Source: Protaetiibacter sp. (lineage in GTDB: Bacteria > Actinomycetota > Actinomycetes > Actinomycetales > Microbacteriaceae). From it: a stretch of 64,000 nucleotides of DNA. Under the pieces are notes generated by a model. It ran no database searches, was not told where the DNA came from, and was given only the letters and a program-made list of their open reading frames with translations. A program made the translations under genes and the position numbers. The stretch's first letter is position 1. Each line of letters begins with the position of its first letter. The DNA lies in the NCBI GenBank assembly GCA_030150265.1, contig JASLGG010000027.1, positions 62,001-126,000 of the forward strand, read 5' to 3'. Below, in pieces: positions 9,242 through 17,560 of the stretch.

Positions 9242-11565
9242 TGGTCGTCCTCCGGTTCGACGAGGTAGAGGGTGGAGCCGTAGTCGCCGAGCATCCGCTG
9301 CCGGTCGCCGGCTCCCGTGCCGCTGAACTGCATCTCGAGCCGGATGCCGATGGCGAGCAGCTCCGCCGTGCCGCGGTACTCCTCGGCACCGTCCGGCAGA
9401 CCCCTGTGCTTGCCGACGACGCCCATCACGACACCGCGCGGGTCGAGCCGCACGGGCAGCACGTGGTTGACGAGGTGCCCCAGGCGCTCGAGCAGGATGC
9501 GCTGCGGCTTCGAGGCGACGCGGTAGCGGATGCCGGGGCGCAGTCCCGGGATCGCGAGCACGTCGCGCTCGGGCGCCGCCCGCACCCGCCTCTGGAAGTT
9601 GCCGACGATCGCCCGCTCGCCGTCATCGACCTGCCACACCACGCGATCCGCCCCCGACGGTGTGCCGCGCCGGAAGCGTCCGTTCTGCAGCAGGGCGCGG
9701 TGTCTGCGGTAGAACGCCGTCTGCTCGACGATCTCGCGCCTCTCCTCGGGGCTCAGGAGTCCCAGGTCGTACTCGTAGCCGAGGCAGCCGAAGGCGGCCA
9801 CGTTGAAGCGGGTCGAGAGCGGGGTGTCGCGCAGCGTCTGCTGATGCGGTGCGGCCGAGACATGAGCGCTGATGGTGGAGAGGGGGTAGAGGTAGCTGAG
9901 CCCCTGCTGGATGCCGAGCCGCTCGATCGGGTCGGTGTCGTCGGAGGCCCAGATCATCGCGGCGTAGCGCAGCATCCCGAGGTCGAAGCGGTTGCCACCC
10001 GAGGAGCACATCTCGAGCAGCACGTGCGGGCGGGGCGCGAACACCCGCTCGAGCACGTCGTAGAGGTTCTCGATGTAGCGGTGCAGCACCATGCCCGGAT
10101 GCGCGACGTGCGGTGAGAACGCGTCCGCGATGTGCCGATTCATGTCCCACTTGACGTAGGCGAAGCCGTTGTCGTCGAGGAGGGCGCCCAGCTGGTCGAC
10201 GAGGTAGTCGCACACTGCGGGGTTGCAGAGGTCGAGCACCTGCTGATTGCGGCCCTCGCGGGGGTCCTTGCTGGGCACCCGCAGCATCCAGTCGGGGTGC
10301 GCGCGGGCGAGCTCGCTGTCGGCCGAGATCATCTCGGGCTCGACCCAGATGCCGGCGCGCATGCCGAGCTTCTCGACGCGTCGCACGAACGCGGCGAGGC
10401 CCGAGGGGAACTTGCGCGGGTCGACGGCGTAGTCGCCGAGCGCCGCGGTGTCGTCCTTCCGCCCCGCGAACCATCCGTCATCGATCACGAACATCTCGGC
10501 GCCGAGCTTCGAGGCGGTGGTGGCGAAGCCGTGCAGTCGCGTCTCGTCGATGTCGAAGAAGCGCGCCTCCCAGCTGTTGTAGACGATGGGGCGGTCGACG
10601 CCGCGGTAGCGCTCGGGCGTGACATGCGCGCGCACGAAGCGGTGCATCCGGTCGGAGAGACCGTTCATGCCCTCGTCGGAGAAGGCGAGCACCGCCTCCG
10701 GGGTCTCGAAGGACTCGCCGGGCGCGAGCGGCCAGCGCAGGCCCTGCGGCTGGATGCCGGTGAGCAGCCGCAGCGAGCCGTGCGCGTCGCGCTCGACGCT
10801 CGTGCGGTGCCCGCCGCTGTAGATGAGGTTGACGCCGTAGACCCAGCCGCGGTCCTCGTCCGCGTCGCCCGCGACGAGCAGCAGGCCGGGGTTGTGCCGG
10901 TTGCTGCTCGCGCCGGTCGTGCTGCCGATCGAGAAGACGCCCGAGCTGGCCGGGCGGTCGTGCGGGTGCGCCTCGTGGATCCAGCCGCCGTCGAAGGTGC
11001 GGACGGTGAAGCCGCGATCCGGCAGGTCGAGCTGCAGGCTCGCGAGCGAGGTGAACTCGACGGCGGTGTCGCCGGCGTTCCGCAGCACGACCCGCCGCGA
11101 GATCACGTCGACCTCCGGGAACACCGTGTAGAGCAGGGTGAGCTCGAGGCCCGCGAGCTCGTCGGCGAGCTCGATCTCGAGCGTCTCGACCCCGTCGCCG
11201 CCGTCCGCGGTCGGCAGGGTCGCGCTCGCGACGGCCCCCTGCCGGATGCGATGGTCGCGGTAGCGGAAGTCGGTGTCGGCCCCGTGGGCGCTCCAGATCT
11301 CGCACGGCGAGCCGCGGTAGTCGCCCTGCCCGATGCCGGAGTACTCGAGAGGGATGATGTCGAGGCTGTAGCCCATCTCACCCGGCGCGTACACGACGCT
11401 CGAGCCGTGCGGCATCGTGCGCTTGACGCGCAGCGCGGAGGGATCCTGCGGCGGCAGCAGCGGACCGTAGTGGAGGTGCTCGAGGTGGCCGTGCTCGGTG
11501 CGGGCGAACCAGTAGGAGGTGTGCGCGGTCTGCAGACGGAAGACGTCGGCGTCGACCTCGATCAC
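9238..11565 (-). CDS. GH36 alpha-galactosidase
   Basis: Cytosolic alpha-galactosidase of 775 residues, the usual size for GH36. An N-terminal beta-sandwich precedes the catalytic barrel with IVYNSWEARFFDI, EMFVIDDGWFAGR, GIWVEPEMIS, the nucleophile in YVKWDMNRH (Asp474) and the acid/base site in SDDTDPIERLGIQQG (Asp542-545 region). LLEMCSSGGNRFDLGML is also typical. It removes terminal alpha-galactose from melibiose, raffinose or stachyose. It is first in a three-gene operon with a GPH symporter and a GH13 enzyme. GTG start with AGGAGC upstream. Nearby regulator genes are not obvious; the AraC gene at 5033 is a candidate only by position. Confidence 0.93.
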   Translation of the reverse strand: MIEVDADVFRLQTAHTSYWFARTEHGHLEHLHYGPLLPPQDPSALRVKRTMPHGSSVVYAPGEMGYSLDIIPLEYSGIGQGDYRGSPCEIWSAHGADTDFRYRDHRIRQGAVASATLPTADGGDGVETLEIELADELAGLELTLLYTVFPEVDVISRRVVLRNAGDTAVEFTSLASLQLDLPDRGFTVRTFDGGWIHEAHPHDRPASSGVFSIGSTTGASSNRHNPGLLLVAGDADEDRGWVYGVNLIYSGGHRTSVERDAHGSLRLLTGIQPQGLRWPLAPGESFETPEAVLAFSDEGMNGLSDRMHRFVRAHVTPERYRGVDRPIVYNSWEARFFDIDETRLHGFATTASKLGAEMFVIDDGWFAGRKDDTAALGDYAVDPRKFPSGLAAFVRRVEKLGMRAGIWVEPEMISADSELARAHPDWMLRVPSKDPREGRNQQVLDLCNPAVCDYLVDQLGALLDDNGFAYVKWDMNRHIADAFSPHVAHPGMVLHRYIENLYDVLERVFAPRPHVLLEMCSSGGNRFDLGMLRYAAMIWASDDTDPIERLGIQQGLSYLYPLSTISAHVSAAPHQQTLRDTPLSTRFNVAAFGCLGYEYDLGLLSPEERREIVEQTAFYRRHRALLQNGRFRRGTPSGADRVVWQVDDGERAIVGNFQRRVRAAPERDVLAIPGLRPGIRYRVASKPQRILLERLGHLVNHVLPVRLDPRGVVMGVVGKHRGLPDGAEEYRGTAELLAIGIRLEMQFSGTGAGDRQRMLGDYGSTLYLVEPEDDQ

Positions 11566-11646
11566 GGCTTCGGGCTCCTGTCGCTCACCATCGCCTCGTC
11601 GCGATCATCCGATGCTATCCGCCTGCCGGGGCCGTGCCCGCTCGGG

Positions 11647-11652
11647 TATCAT
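11647..11652 (+). promoter_or_regulatory. Candidate -10 of ssrA
   Basis: TATCAT lies about 90 nt upstream of the mature tmRNA 5' end. That fits a precursor with a 5' leader removed by RNase P. No convincing -35. The stretch 11566-11742 must also hold the minus-strand promoter of the galactoside operon, which I could not place. Confidence 0.25.
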
Positions 11653-11742
11653 GGGACTTCGCGCCGGCGACGGCGTGTTCGCAACTCCACAGCGCGTGAT
11701 GACGGCCCACCTCTCACGGATCCCGGATCCGGAGGTGACCAT

Positions 11743-12110
11743 GGGGATGATCGGTTTCGACATCGCCTGCGAAACTGCGAGAAGCGGGCCGAGGATGCAG
11801 GGTTATCTCGTAAACGATCTCTGCAAAACACAGGTGCCAACGTTAAGCGCACCGACCTCGCTCTCGCCGCCTAAGGCAGAGTAGAAGGTCCGTCAGTCCG
11901 GGGAGTGCCTTCGACCCGGTCCTGGCGTCATCGAGAGGGCTTGCTGTGCGGCTGAGTTCCAGGGCCGTACGGGACTTTCACTGGGGCTGGGCTCGTCGAC
12001 CTAGGCGTTCGTGACAAAGGTCGGAGCCGAGCAGAACGATTCCACGGACTGCGCCCGGAGAAGGCGCAGGCTCACAGCGATGGACGGGGGTTCAATTCCC
12101 CCCATCTCCA
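11743..12110 (+). ncRNA. ssrA: tmRNA (ssrA)
   Basis: Transfer-messenger RNA. The 5' end GGGGATGATCGGTTTCGACA is the actinobacterial signature, and the 3' end has the T-arm GGGGGTTCAATTCCCCCC. GGGGATG (11743-11749) pairs with CATCTCC (12103-12109, one G.U), and A12110 is the discriminator. The bases after it are CAC, so CCA is not encoded and must be added. The tag frame starts at GCC 11836 and ends at TAA 11872-11874, encoding ANVKRTDLALAA, a normal degron ending in ALAA. It works with SmpB (3129). About 368 nt is a usual length. Confidence 0.95.
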
Positions 12111-12165
12111 CACAGCGCCGCCCGGGGCATCGTCTCCGGCGGTCGAGCCGTCATCACGCGCTGTG
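12111..12165 (+). terminator. Possible terminator structure after ssrA
   Basis: CACAGCGC (12111-12118) pairs perfectly with GCGCTGTG (12158-12165) around a GC-rich inner region. It immediately follows the tmRNA 3' end. The loop is long, so this is weak. The rest of 12166-12336 shows only a TAAGGT hexamer near 12263 as a possible -10 for the next gene. Confidence 0.3.
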
Positions 12166-12336
12166 GCTTCCCGTCGTGTGCGCCGGAGGACGGGTCTCTG
12201 CGTCTGCGCGGCGCTCAGGCGCTCATCAGGTGATCCTCAGCATGCTCCGGAGCCGGCCGACCTAAGGTGAGGGGTCTCCCGCCGCCGATCCCGGACGGCG
12301 GCGGGCACATCCTGTCGGCCGCACCCGAGGAGCGTC

Positions 12337-13521
12337 ATGGAGCAGGACCTCGTCACGGAGGCACGGCACGGCCGCCGCCGGCCCCGCCATCTCGTGCGCA
12401 AGATCGTGGGCGGGGTGCTCGCCGTCGCGATCCTCGGAGTCGCCGGATTCGGCGTGGCCACCTACCTGCGCGCGGCGCAGAACATCGCGGATCACACGAT
12501 CGCCCGCCCCGGGGCGACGGCCACCCAGCCGACCATCCCGGACTGGAAGGGCCCTGTCGACCTGCTCATCATGGGCTCCGATCAGAGGATCGGTCTCACG
12601 GGCGACTACGGGGAGAAGGTCGACGGCGCCCGCTCCGACGTCATGATGCTGCTGCACGTGTCGGCCGACCGCAGCAACGCGGTGCTCGTCAGCATCCCGC
12701 GCGACACCATGGTGCCGATCCCGCAGTGCACCAAGGCCGACGGAACGGTCGTGCCGGCGCGGCGGGTCGCGATGGTCAACAGCGCGCTCGAGGCCGGGCC
12801 GTACTGCTCGCTCGACACGATCCGGCAGCTCACGGGCCTCGATCTGCAGCACTTCATCGTGGTCGACTTCGACGGCGTGGTGTCGATCACGGATGCGATC
12901 GGCGGCGTCGACGTGTGCGTGGCGCACGACGTCGACGACCGGTGGTCGGGCCTGCATCTGACCGCGGGGGAGCACACCATCCAGGGCGACGAGGCGCTCG
13001 CCTTCCTGCGCACGCGGCACGGCTTCGGCGACGGCAGCGATCTCGGGCGCATCGCCGCGCAGCAGAGCTACCTCTCCTCTCTCGCACGGAAGGCGAAGAG
13101 CGCCGGCGTGCTGACCAACCCGGTGGCCCTGTTCTCGCTCGCCGACGCCGCCACGAAGGCGATCAACGTCGACGAGGGACTCGGCAGCCCGAGTGCTCTC
13201 GTGGCGCTCGCGGGCACGCTCGCCTCGATCGACCTCGACAAGATCGTGCTCGTGCAGCTGCCGGTGCGGACGTATCCGCAGGACCACAACCGCGTCGAGC
13301 CGATCCCCGACCAGACGAGCGCGCTCTTCGCGGCGCTCGTCGCGGATCGTGCGGTCGCGCTCGCGGGGGAGACGCCGCCCGCGTCACCGTCTGCGCCGCC
13401 GACCGGATCGTCGACCGGGGTGCCGGGCGCGACCTCGACCGCGCCTCCGCCGGTCGAGCTCCCGACGGGGACGCGAGGCCAGACCGCCGCCACGGCGACC
13501 TGCGCGGGTCAGACGCGCTGA
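12337..13521 (+). CDS. LytR-CpsA-Psr (LCP) family cell-wall ligase
   Basis: Type II membrane protein of 394 residues: basic cytoplasmic N-terminus, one transmembrane helix at about residues 25-47, then an extracellular LCP domain. Seen motifs are DLLIMGSDQR, the ARSDVMMLLHV segment with conserved Arg-Ser-Asp, VSIPRDTMV, the DFDGVVSITDAIGGVDVCV region and EALAFLRTRH. LCP enzymes transfer wall polymers (teichoic acids, arabinogalactan, capsule) from lipid carriers to peptidoglycan. The C-terminal 50 residues are Pro/Ser/Thr-rich, and the LytR_C domain is absent. A clear Shine-Dalgarno (GAGGAG) precedes the ATG. Confidence 0.9.
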   Translation: MEQDLVTEARHGRRRPRHLVRKIVGGVLAVAILGVAGFGVATYLRAAQNIADHTIARPGATATQPTIPDWKGPVDLLIMGSDQRIGLTGDYGEKVDGARSDVMMLLHVSADRSNAVLVSIPRDTMVPIPQCTKADGTVVPARRVAMVNSALEAGPYCSLDTIRQLTGLDLQHFIVVDFDGVVSITDAIGGVDVCVAHDVDDRWSGLHLTAGEHTIQGDEALAFLRTRHGFGDGSDLGRIAAQQSYLSSLARKAKSAGVLTNPVALFSLADAATKAINVDEGLGSPSALVALAGTLASIDLDKIVLVQLPVRTYPQDHNRVEPIPDQTSALFAALVADRAVALAGETPPASPSAPPTGSSTGVPGATSTAPPPVELPTGTRGQTAATATCAGQTR

Positions 13522-13566
13522 TCGGCGTTCGGGCTGCATCCGCTCCCCGCGCGCGAGGATGGACGC

Positions 13567-14280
13567 ATGAGCGCGTCGTTCGAGGAACTGATCGAGGAAG
13601 GCCAGGCTGCCGACGTCACCGGCTGGGACTTCTCGTGGCTCGAGGGCCGGGCCACGGAGGAGCGACCGCCGTGGGGCTACCAGCGGCTGCTCGCCGAACG
13701 CCTCGCGCTCGCGAGCGCGTCACTCGACATCCAGACCGGGGGAGGCGAGGTGCTCGCAGAGGCCCCCGCGTTCCCGCCGCTCGCGGTCGCCACCGAGTCG
13801 TGGCCGCCGAACGTCGACCGCGCGACGCGGCTGCTGCATCCGCGGGGAGTCGCGGTGGTCGCCGACCCCGACGAGCCGCCGCTGCCGTTCGCCGACGCGG
13901 CGTTCGACCTCGTGACGAGCCGGCATCCGGCCACGATCTGGTGGCAGGAGATCGCGCGCGTGCTCCAGCCGGGCGGCAGCTACCTCGCGCAGCACGTGGG
14001 GCCGGCGAGCGCGTTCGAGCTCATCGAGTTCTTCCTCGGTCCCCAGCCGGAGGCGCGCCGCGCCCGGCATCCGGATGACGAGGCGGCGGCCGCCCGCGCC
14101 GCCGGTCTCGAGGTGGTCGACCTGCGCACCGCGCGGCTGCGCATCGAGATCCACGACGTCGCCGCGGTGGTCTACCTGCTGCGCAAGGTCATCTGGTGGG
14201 TGCCGGGTTTCAGCGTCGTCGCCCACTCCACTCGGCACCTCATCGAGGCGCGTCGGCCGGGGGCACCCGCCGGCGTGTGA
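13567..14280 (+). CDS. SAM-dependent methyltransferase-like protein
   Basis: A 237-residue class I methyltransferase-fold protein. Motif I is represented by the LDIQTGGGEVL segment (residues 54-64), motif II/III by PLPFADAAFDLVTSRH, and the post-motif by EIARVLQPGGSYLAQHVG. This arrangement is like UbiE/methyltransf_11 proteins. The substrate is unknown. It starts 45 bp after the LCP gene but a GAGGAT hexamer sits 6 nt before the ATG, so it may be made from its own leaderless mRNA. A hairpin follows the stop codon. Confidence 0.75.
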   Translation: MSASFEELIEEGQAADVTGWDFSWLEGRATEERPPWGYQRLLAERLALASASLDIQTGGGEVLAEAPAFPPLAVATESWPPNVDRATRLLHPRGVAVVADPDEPPLPFADAAFDLVTSRHPATIWWQEIARVLQPGGSYLAQHVGPASAFELIEFFLGPQPEARRARHPDDEAAAARAAGLEVVDLRTARLRIEIHDVAAVVYLLRKVIWWVPGFSVVAHSTRHLIEARRPGAPAGV

Positions 14281-14283
14281 TGC

Positions 14284-14316
14284 GGCGCCCCTAGTTCTCG
14301 GAACTGGGGTGCGCCG
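14284..14316 (+). terminator. Hairpin after the methyltransferase gene
   Basis: An interrupted inverted repeat GGCGCCCC(T)AGTTC / GAACTGGGG(T)GCGCC starts 4 nt after the stop. The stem is imperfect and there is no T-tract. Confidence 0.45.
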
Positions 14317-14401
14317 AGCGCGACAGCGCGCATCTCCCGACTCCAGACTTGACCTCCGGCCGGCACCCAGCCGGCAACCGCCACGAACGGAGTCCTCACC
14401 C

Positions 14402-15907
14402 ATGTCCTCGCACTCTCGCGCGTCGCGCCGCATCTCGGCCGCGCTCGCACTCGCCGCGGCGACCGCCGCCGCGCTCACCGGCTGCAGCTTCGGCCCCGGC
14501 GCCTCCACAGCGACCCCCGTCGGCTTCGACGACGTCCAGTCCGCGACCGTCTACCTCAAGGGCCAGGGCACCTTCATCGACCCGGGCACGACCACCCCCT
14601 CCGAAGTCGCATGGCTCGGATCCGGCTTCATCGTCGGCCCGAACGGCATCGCGATGACCAACAACCACGTCGTGGTCGGCGCGGGCGTGCTCACCGGCTA
14701 TCTCGGCGGCGACCCGAGCAAGGAGGTCAAGGTCAAGGTGCTCGGCGCCTCGGAGTGCCTCGACCTCGCGGTCGTCCAGCTGCAGGGCAAGGACTTCCCG
14801 TTCCTCGGCTGGCACGCGGGTGAGATCAAGACCGGTCTCGACGTCTACTCGGCGGGCTACCCCTTCGGCGCCGCCGAGCAGTTCACCCTCACCAAGGGCA
14901 TCGTCTCGAAGAGCGACTTCGCCTTCGACACCCAGTGGGCCTCGCTCCCGCACGTGATCGAGCACGACGCGCGCATCCGCGGCGGCAACTCGGGTGGCCC
15001 GCTCATCGACGCGAACGGGGCGATCGTCGGCGTCAACTACGCGGGCAACGACTCGCTCGACTATAACTACGCGATCCACCGCGACGTGGCGCGCGACGCG
15101 ATCAAGGCGCTCTCGAAGGGCGAGCGGGTGTCCTCGATCGGCATCAACGCCCAGGCCTGGCAGAGCGACGACGGCTCGCTCTCGGGGGTCTGGGTGCAGT
15201 CGGTCGCGGCGGGCGGCCCCGCGGATGCCGCGGGCATCGAGCCGGGCGACCTGATCTACAAGCTCGGCGGGGTGAGCGTCGGGGACGACGGCACCCTAGC
15301 CAAGTACTGCCAGGTGCTCGACACCCAGGGGTCCGACGCGACGATCGACGTCGACGTCTACCGCCCCTCCACCGACTCGCTCATGAGCGGACAGGTCAAC
15401 GGCAAGGAGCTCAAGGTCACCCAGACCGGCGTGCTCGGCGGCGGGCAGACCTCCTCGGGCGGGTACACGACCGTGACCGACGACACCGGCGCGATCTCGA
15501 TCAGCGTGCCGAGCGGCTGGGGGCAGGTGAACGGCGCGAGCGTGAGCGACGGCACCACCACCTACCAGAGCATCGTCGCCTCCTCGGACATCGCGGGCTT
15601 CCAGTCGGGCTTCTCCGTCTCGGGCATGCAGCTCCTGGCCGGTGCCGCGAGCGTGAGCGTGGACTCCGCGCTGTCGGCCTTCGACTTCAGCTCGAGCTGC
15701 ACGGTCATCACGGCGGCGGGGAGCTATGACGACGGGTACTACGGGGGCTCCTACAACGAGTACGACTGCGGCGGCACCTACGAGCTCGTGCTCGCGACGC
15801 AGGAGAAGTCGGGGAGGGGCACGATCGTGCTGATCGCGCAGCTCGTGACCCAGACGGAACAGGACGCGGTGCTGAAGCAACTGCTCAACACCTTCACCTT
15901 CCTCTGA
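14402..15907 (+). CDS. Secreted trypsin-like serine protease lipoprotein with PDZ domain
   Basis: Exported lipoprotein of about 501 residues: signal peptide ending in a lipobox (LTGC, about residues 24-27). A trypsin_2/HtrA-like domain follows with the triad His in TNNHVVV, Asp in CLDLAVVQ and Ser in RGGNSGGPL. A PDZ-like segment comes next (SGVWVQSVAAGGPADAAGIEPGDLIYKLGG). A C-terminal region of about 170 residues is rich in Ser, Gly and Tyr, with two Cys that could form a disulfide; I do not recognise it. It probably performs protein quality control or cleavage outside the membrane. ATG 14402 is chosen from the signal peptide and the upstream GGAG, although the frame is open to 14075. Confidence 0.88.
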   Translation: MSSHSRASRRISAALALAAATAAALTGCSFGPGASTATPVGFDDVQSATVYLKGQGTFIDPGTTTPSEVAWLGSGFIVGPNGIAMTNNHVVVGAGVLTGYLGGDPSKEVKVKVLGASECLDLAVVQLQGKDFPFLGWHAGEIKTGLDVYSAGYPFGAAEQFTLTKGIVSKSDFAFDTQWASLPHVIEHDARIRGGNSGGPLIDANGAIVGVNYAGNDSLDYNYAIHRDVARDAIKALSKGERVSSIGINAQAWQSDDGSLSGVWVQSVAAGGPADAAGIEPGDLIYKLGGVSVGDDGTLAKYCQVLDTQGSDATIDVDVYRPSTDSLMSGQVNGKELKVTQTGVLGGGQTSSGGYTTVTDDTGAISISVPSGWGQVNGASVSDGTTTYQSIVASSDIAGFQSGFSVSGMQLLAGAASVSVDSALSAFDFSSSCTVITAAGSYDDGYYGGSYNEYDCGGTYELVLATQEKSGRGTIVLIAQLVTQTEQDAVLKQLLNTFTFL

Positions 15908-15909
15908 TC

Positions 15910-15954
15910 GACGTCCGGGCCGGATCGAGCGAGGACCGGTCCGGTCCGGACGTC
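15910..15954 (+). terminator. Strong hairpin terminator after the protease gene
   Basis: A 15-bp stem (15910-15924 with 15940-15954, one G.U) has a 15-nt loop and begins 2 nt after the stop codon. The following 15955-16080 shows nothing recognisable. Confidence 0.65.
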
Positions 15955-16090
15955 TTCATCCCCGTCCTCGTCGGCCTTCTGGGGTTGACGGATGTCGGAG
16001 CCGCGATCCGCGTGCTCGCCCGCGTCGTGCGGGCGGCCGTGGTCGCGGCTCCTTCGCGTGCGGGATCCGCGTGCTCATATCCGAAAAGAT

Positions 16091-16118
16091 ACTTTCCTGT
16101 TACAAAGTTTCCTGATAC
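16091..16118 (+). promoter_or_regulatory. Direct-repeat operator candidate for the chitosan/ABC operon
   Basis: Two copies of TTTCCTG(T/A)TAC (core TTTCCTG at 16093 and 16108) lie 15 bp apart in an AT-rich patch about 90 bp before the binding-protein gene. AAAGTTTCC-type sequences are bound by ROK-family repressors in some actinobacteria. In Streptomyces the chitosanase and its transporter are under the ROK repressor CsnR. Binding here is inference, and no ROK gene is in the window. Confidence 0.45.
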
Positions 16119-16207
16119 GCTGCCCGCGTTCGACCGCTGAGACGACGGAGTCCGCGAAGCACGTGCGGCCCCGTCATCCGATGACGCACCGTACGAAAGG
16201 AACTCCT

Positions 16208-17545
16208 GTGATCCGTTCCCCGCGTCGCACCGCCGCGACGCTCCTCGCGTCGGCATCCGCCCTCGCACTGCTGGCCGGCTGCACCGGCACCACCGATCAG
16301 GGCATCGCCCCGACCGCACCCGCCGAGCTCTCGGGCACCGTCTCGCTCTGGCACTTCTTCACCGACCGCGAGGCCGACGTCATCCAGTCGGTCGTCGACG
16401 ACTTCGAGGCCGCTCACCCCGGCGTGAAGGTCGAGGTCCACTCGGGGCAGGACGACGAGAAGCTGCAGCGCGCGATCGCCGCCGGGAACAACGTCGACGT
16501 GGGCATCTCGTACTCCACCGACATCGTGGGGAGCTTCTGCTCGTCCGGCGCCTTCCGCGACCTCGGGCCCTACATCCAGCGCGACCGCGTCGACATGAAC
16601 GCCTTCAGCGCCACGGTGCGCAGCTACACCGAGTACGGCGGAGTGCGCTGCTCTCTGCCGGTGCTCGCCGACGTCTACGGCCTCTACTACAACAAGACCC
16701 TCCTCGCGGCGCACGGCTACACGGCGCCTCCGACCACCCTCGAGCAGCTCGAGGAGATGGCGCTCGCGCTCACCACCTACAACGCCGACGGCTCGATCGC
16801 CACGCTCGGGTTCAACCCGCTCATGGGCTACTACGAGAACTCCGCGGCGCACTGGGGGCCGGCGGCGGCCGGCACCTGGCTCAACGCCGACGGCACGAGC
16901 GCCGTCGGGGGCGACGCCGGATGGCAGGAGCTCATGAGCTGGCAGAAGTCGTTCGTCGACACGATCGGCTACGCCAAGCTGCAGGCCTTCACGGCGGGTC
17001 TCGGCCAGGAGTTCTCGGCCGACAACGCCTTCCAGGCGGGACGCGTCGCGATGAACCTCGACGGCGAGTACCGCACGGCCTTCATCGCCGACCAGACCCC
17101 GGATCTGGACTATGCGACGGCTCCCTTCCCGCCGCTCTCCTCGCACGCCGACCGCGCGGGCGGCGGATACATCACGGGCAACATCGGCGGCATCGCGAAG
17201 GGCTCGAAGAACCCCGAGCTGGCGTGGGCGCTGCTCGAGTACCTGACGACCGACACCGGCGCGATCGTCAAGCTCAGCAACGGCCTCAAGAACGCTCCGA
17301 CCACGACCACGGCGCTGCACAGCCCCGACCTCGAGGTGTCGCCGCAGTTCCAGACCTTCCTCGACATCCTCGAGAGCCCCAACTCGACGACGACGCCCCC
17401 GAGTCCGCTCGGGGCCGGATACCAGCAGTCGTTCGAGGACTACTGGCTGAAGTACCAGCAGGGCGACGGCGGCGACCTCGCGGCGGGACTCGCGGGCGTC
17501 GACAAGACGATCGACGACTCCCTCGGCCTCGTCGCCGGGCCCTGA
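16208..17545 (+). CDS. ABC sugar-binding lipoprotein
   Basis: Extracellular solute-binding protein, family 1, about 445 residues. The signal peptide ends in the lipobox LLAGC (Cys near residue 23). GTVSLWHFFTDREADVI opens the mature domain, and LPVLADVYGLYYNKTLL and GGGYITGNIGGIAKGS are typical of oligosaccharide-binding proteins. It delivers substrate to the two permeases that follow. No MsiK-like ATPase is in the operon, so it must share one encoded elsewhere, which is usual for actinobacterial CUT1 importers. The gene cluster ends in a chitosanase, so the ligand is probably a chitosan oligosaccharide (inference). GTG start with GAAAGGA upstream. Confidence 0.9.
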   Translation: MIRSPRRTAATLLASASALALLAGCTGTTDQGIAPTAPAELSGTVSLWHFFTDREADVIQSVVDDFEAAHPGVKVEVHSGQDDEKLQRAIAAGNNVDVGISYSTDIVGSFCSSGAFRDLGPYIQRDRVDMNAFSATVRSYTEYGGVRCSLPVLADVYGLYYNKTLLAAHGYTAPPTTLEQLEEMALALTTYNADGSIATLGFNPLMGYYENSAAHWGPAAAGTWLNADGTSAVGGDAGWQELMSWQKSFVDTIGYAKLQAFTAGLGQEFSADNAFQAGRVAMNLDGEYRTAFIADQTPDLDYATAPFPPLSSHADRAGGGYITGNIGGIAKGSKNPELAWALLEYLTTDTGAIVKLSNGLKNAPTTTTALHSPDLEVSPQFQTFLDILESPNSTTTPPSPLGAGYQQSFEDYWLKYQQGDGGDLAAGLAGVDKTIDDSLGLVAGP

Positions 17546-17560
17546 CGGGAGCCGTCGCGC

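Noticed and set aside
10132..11874. Long plus-strand frame ending at the tmRNA tag stop
   Set aside because: Only the last 12 codons (11836-11871) are the tmRNA tag. The rest is a shadow of the GH36 gene.
11743..12165. Prophage or island attachment site at the ssrA 3' end
   Set aside because: No integrase gene and no second copy of the tmRNA 3' end are visible in the window. The genes downstream are ordinary.
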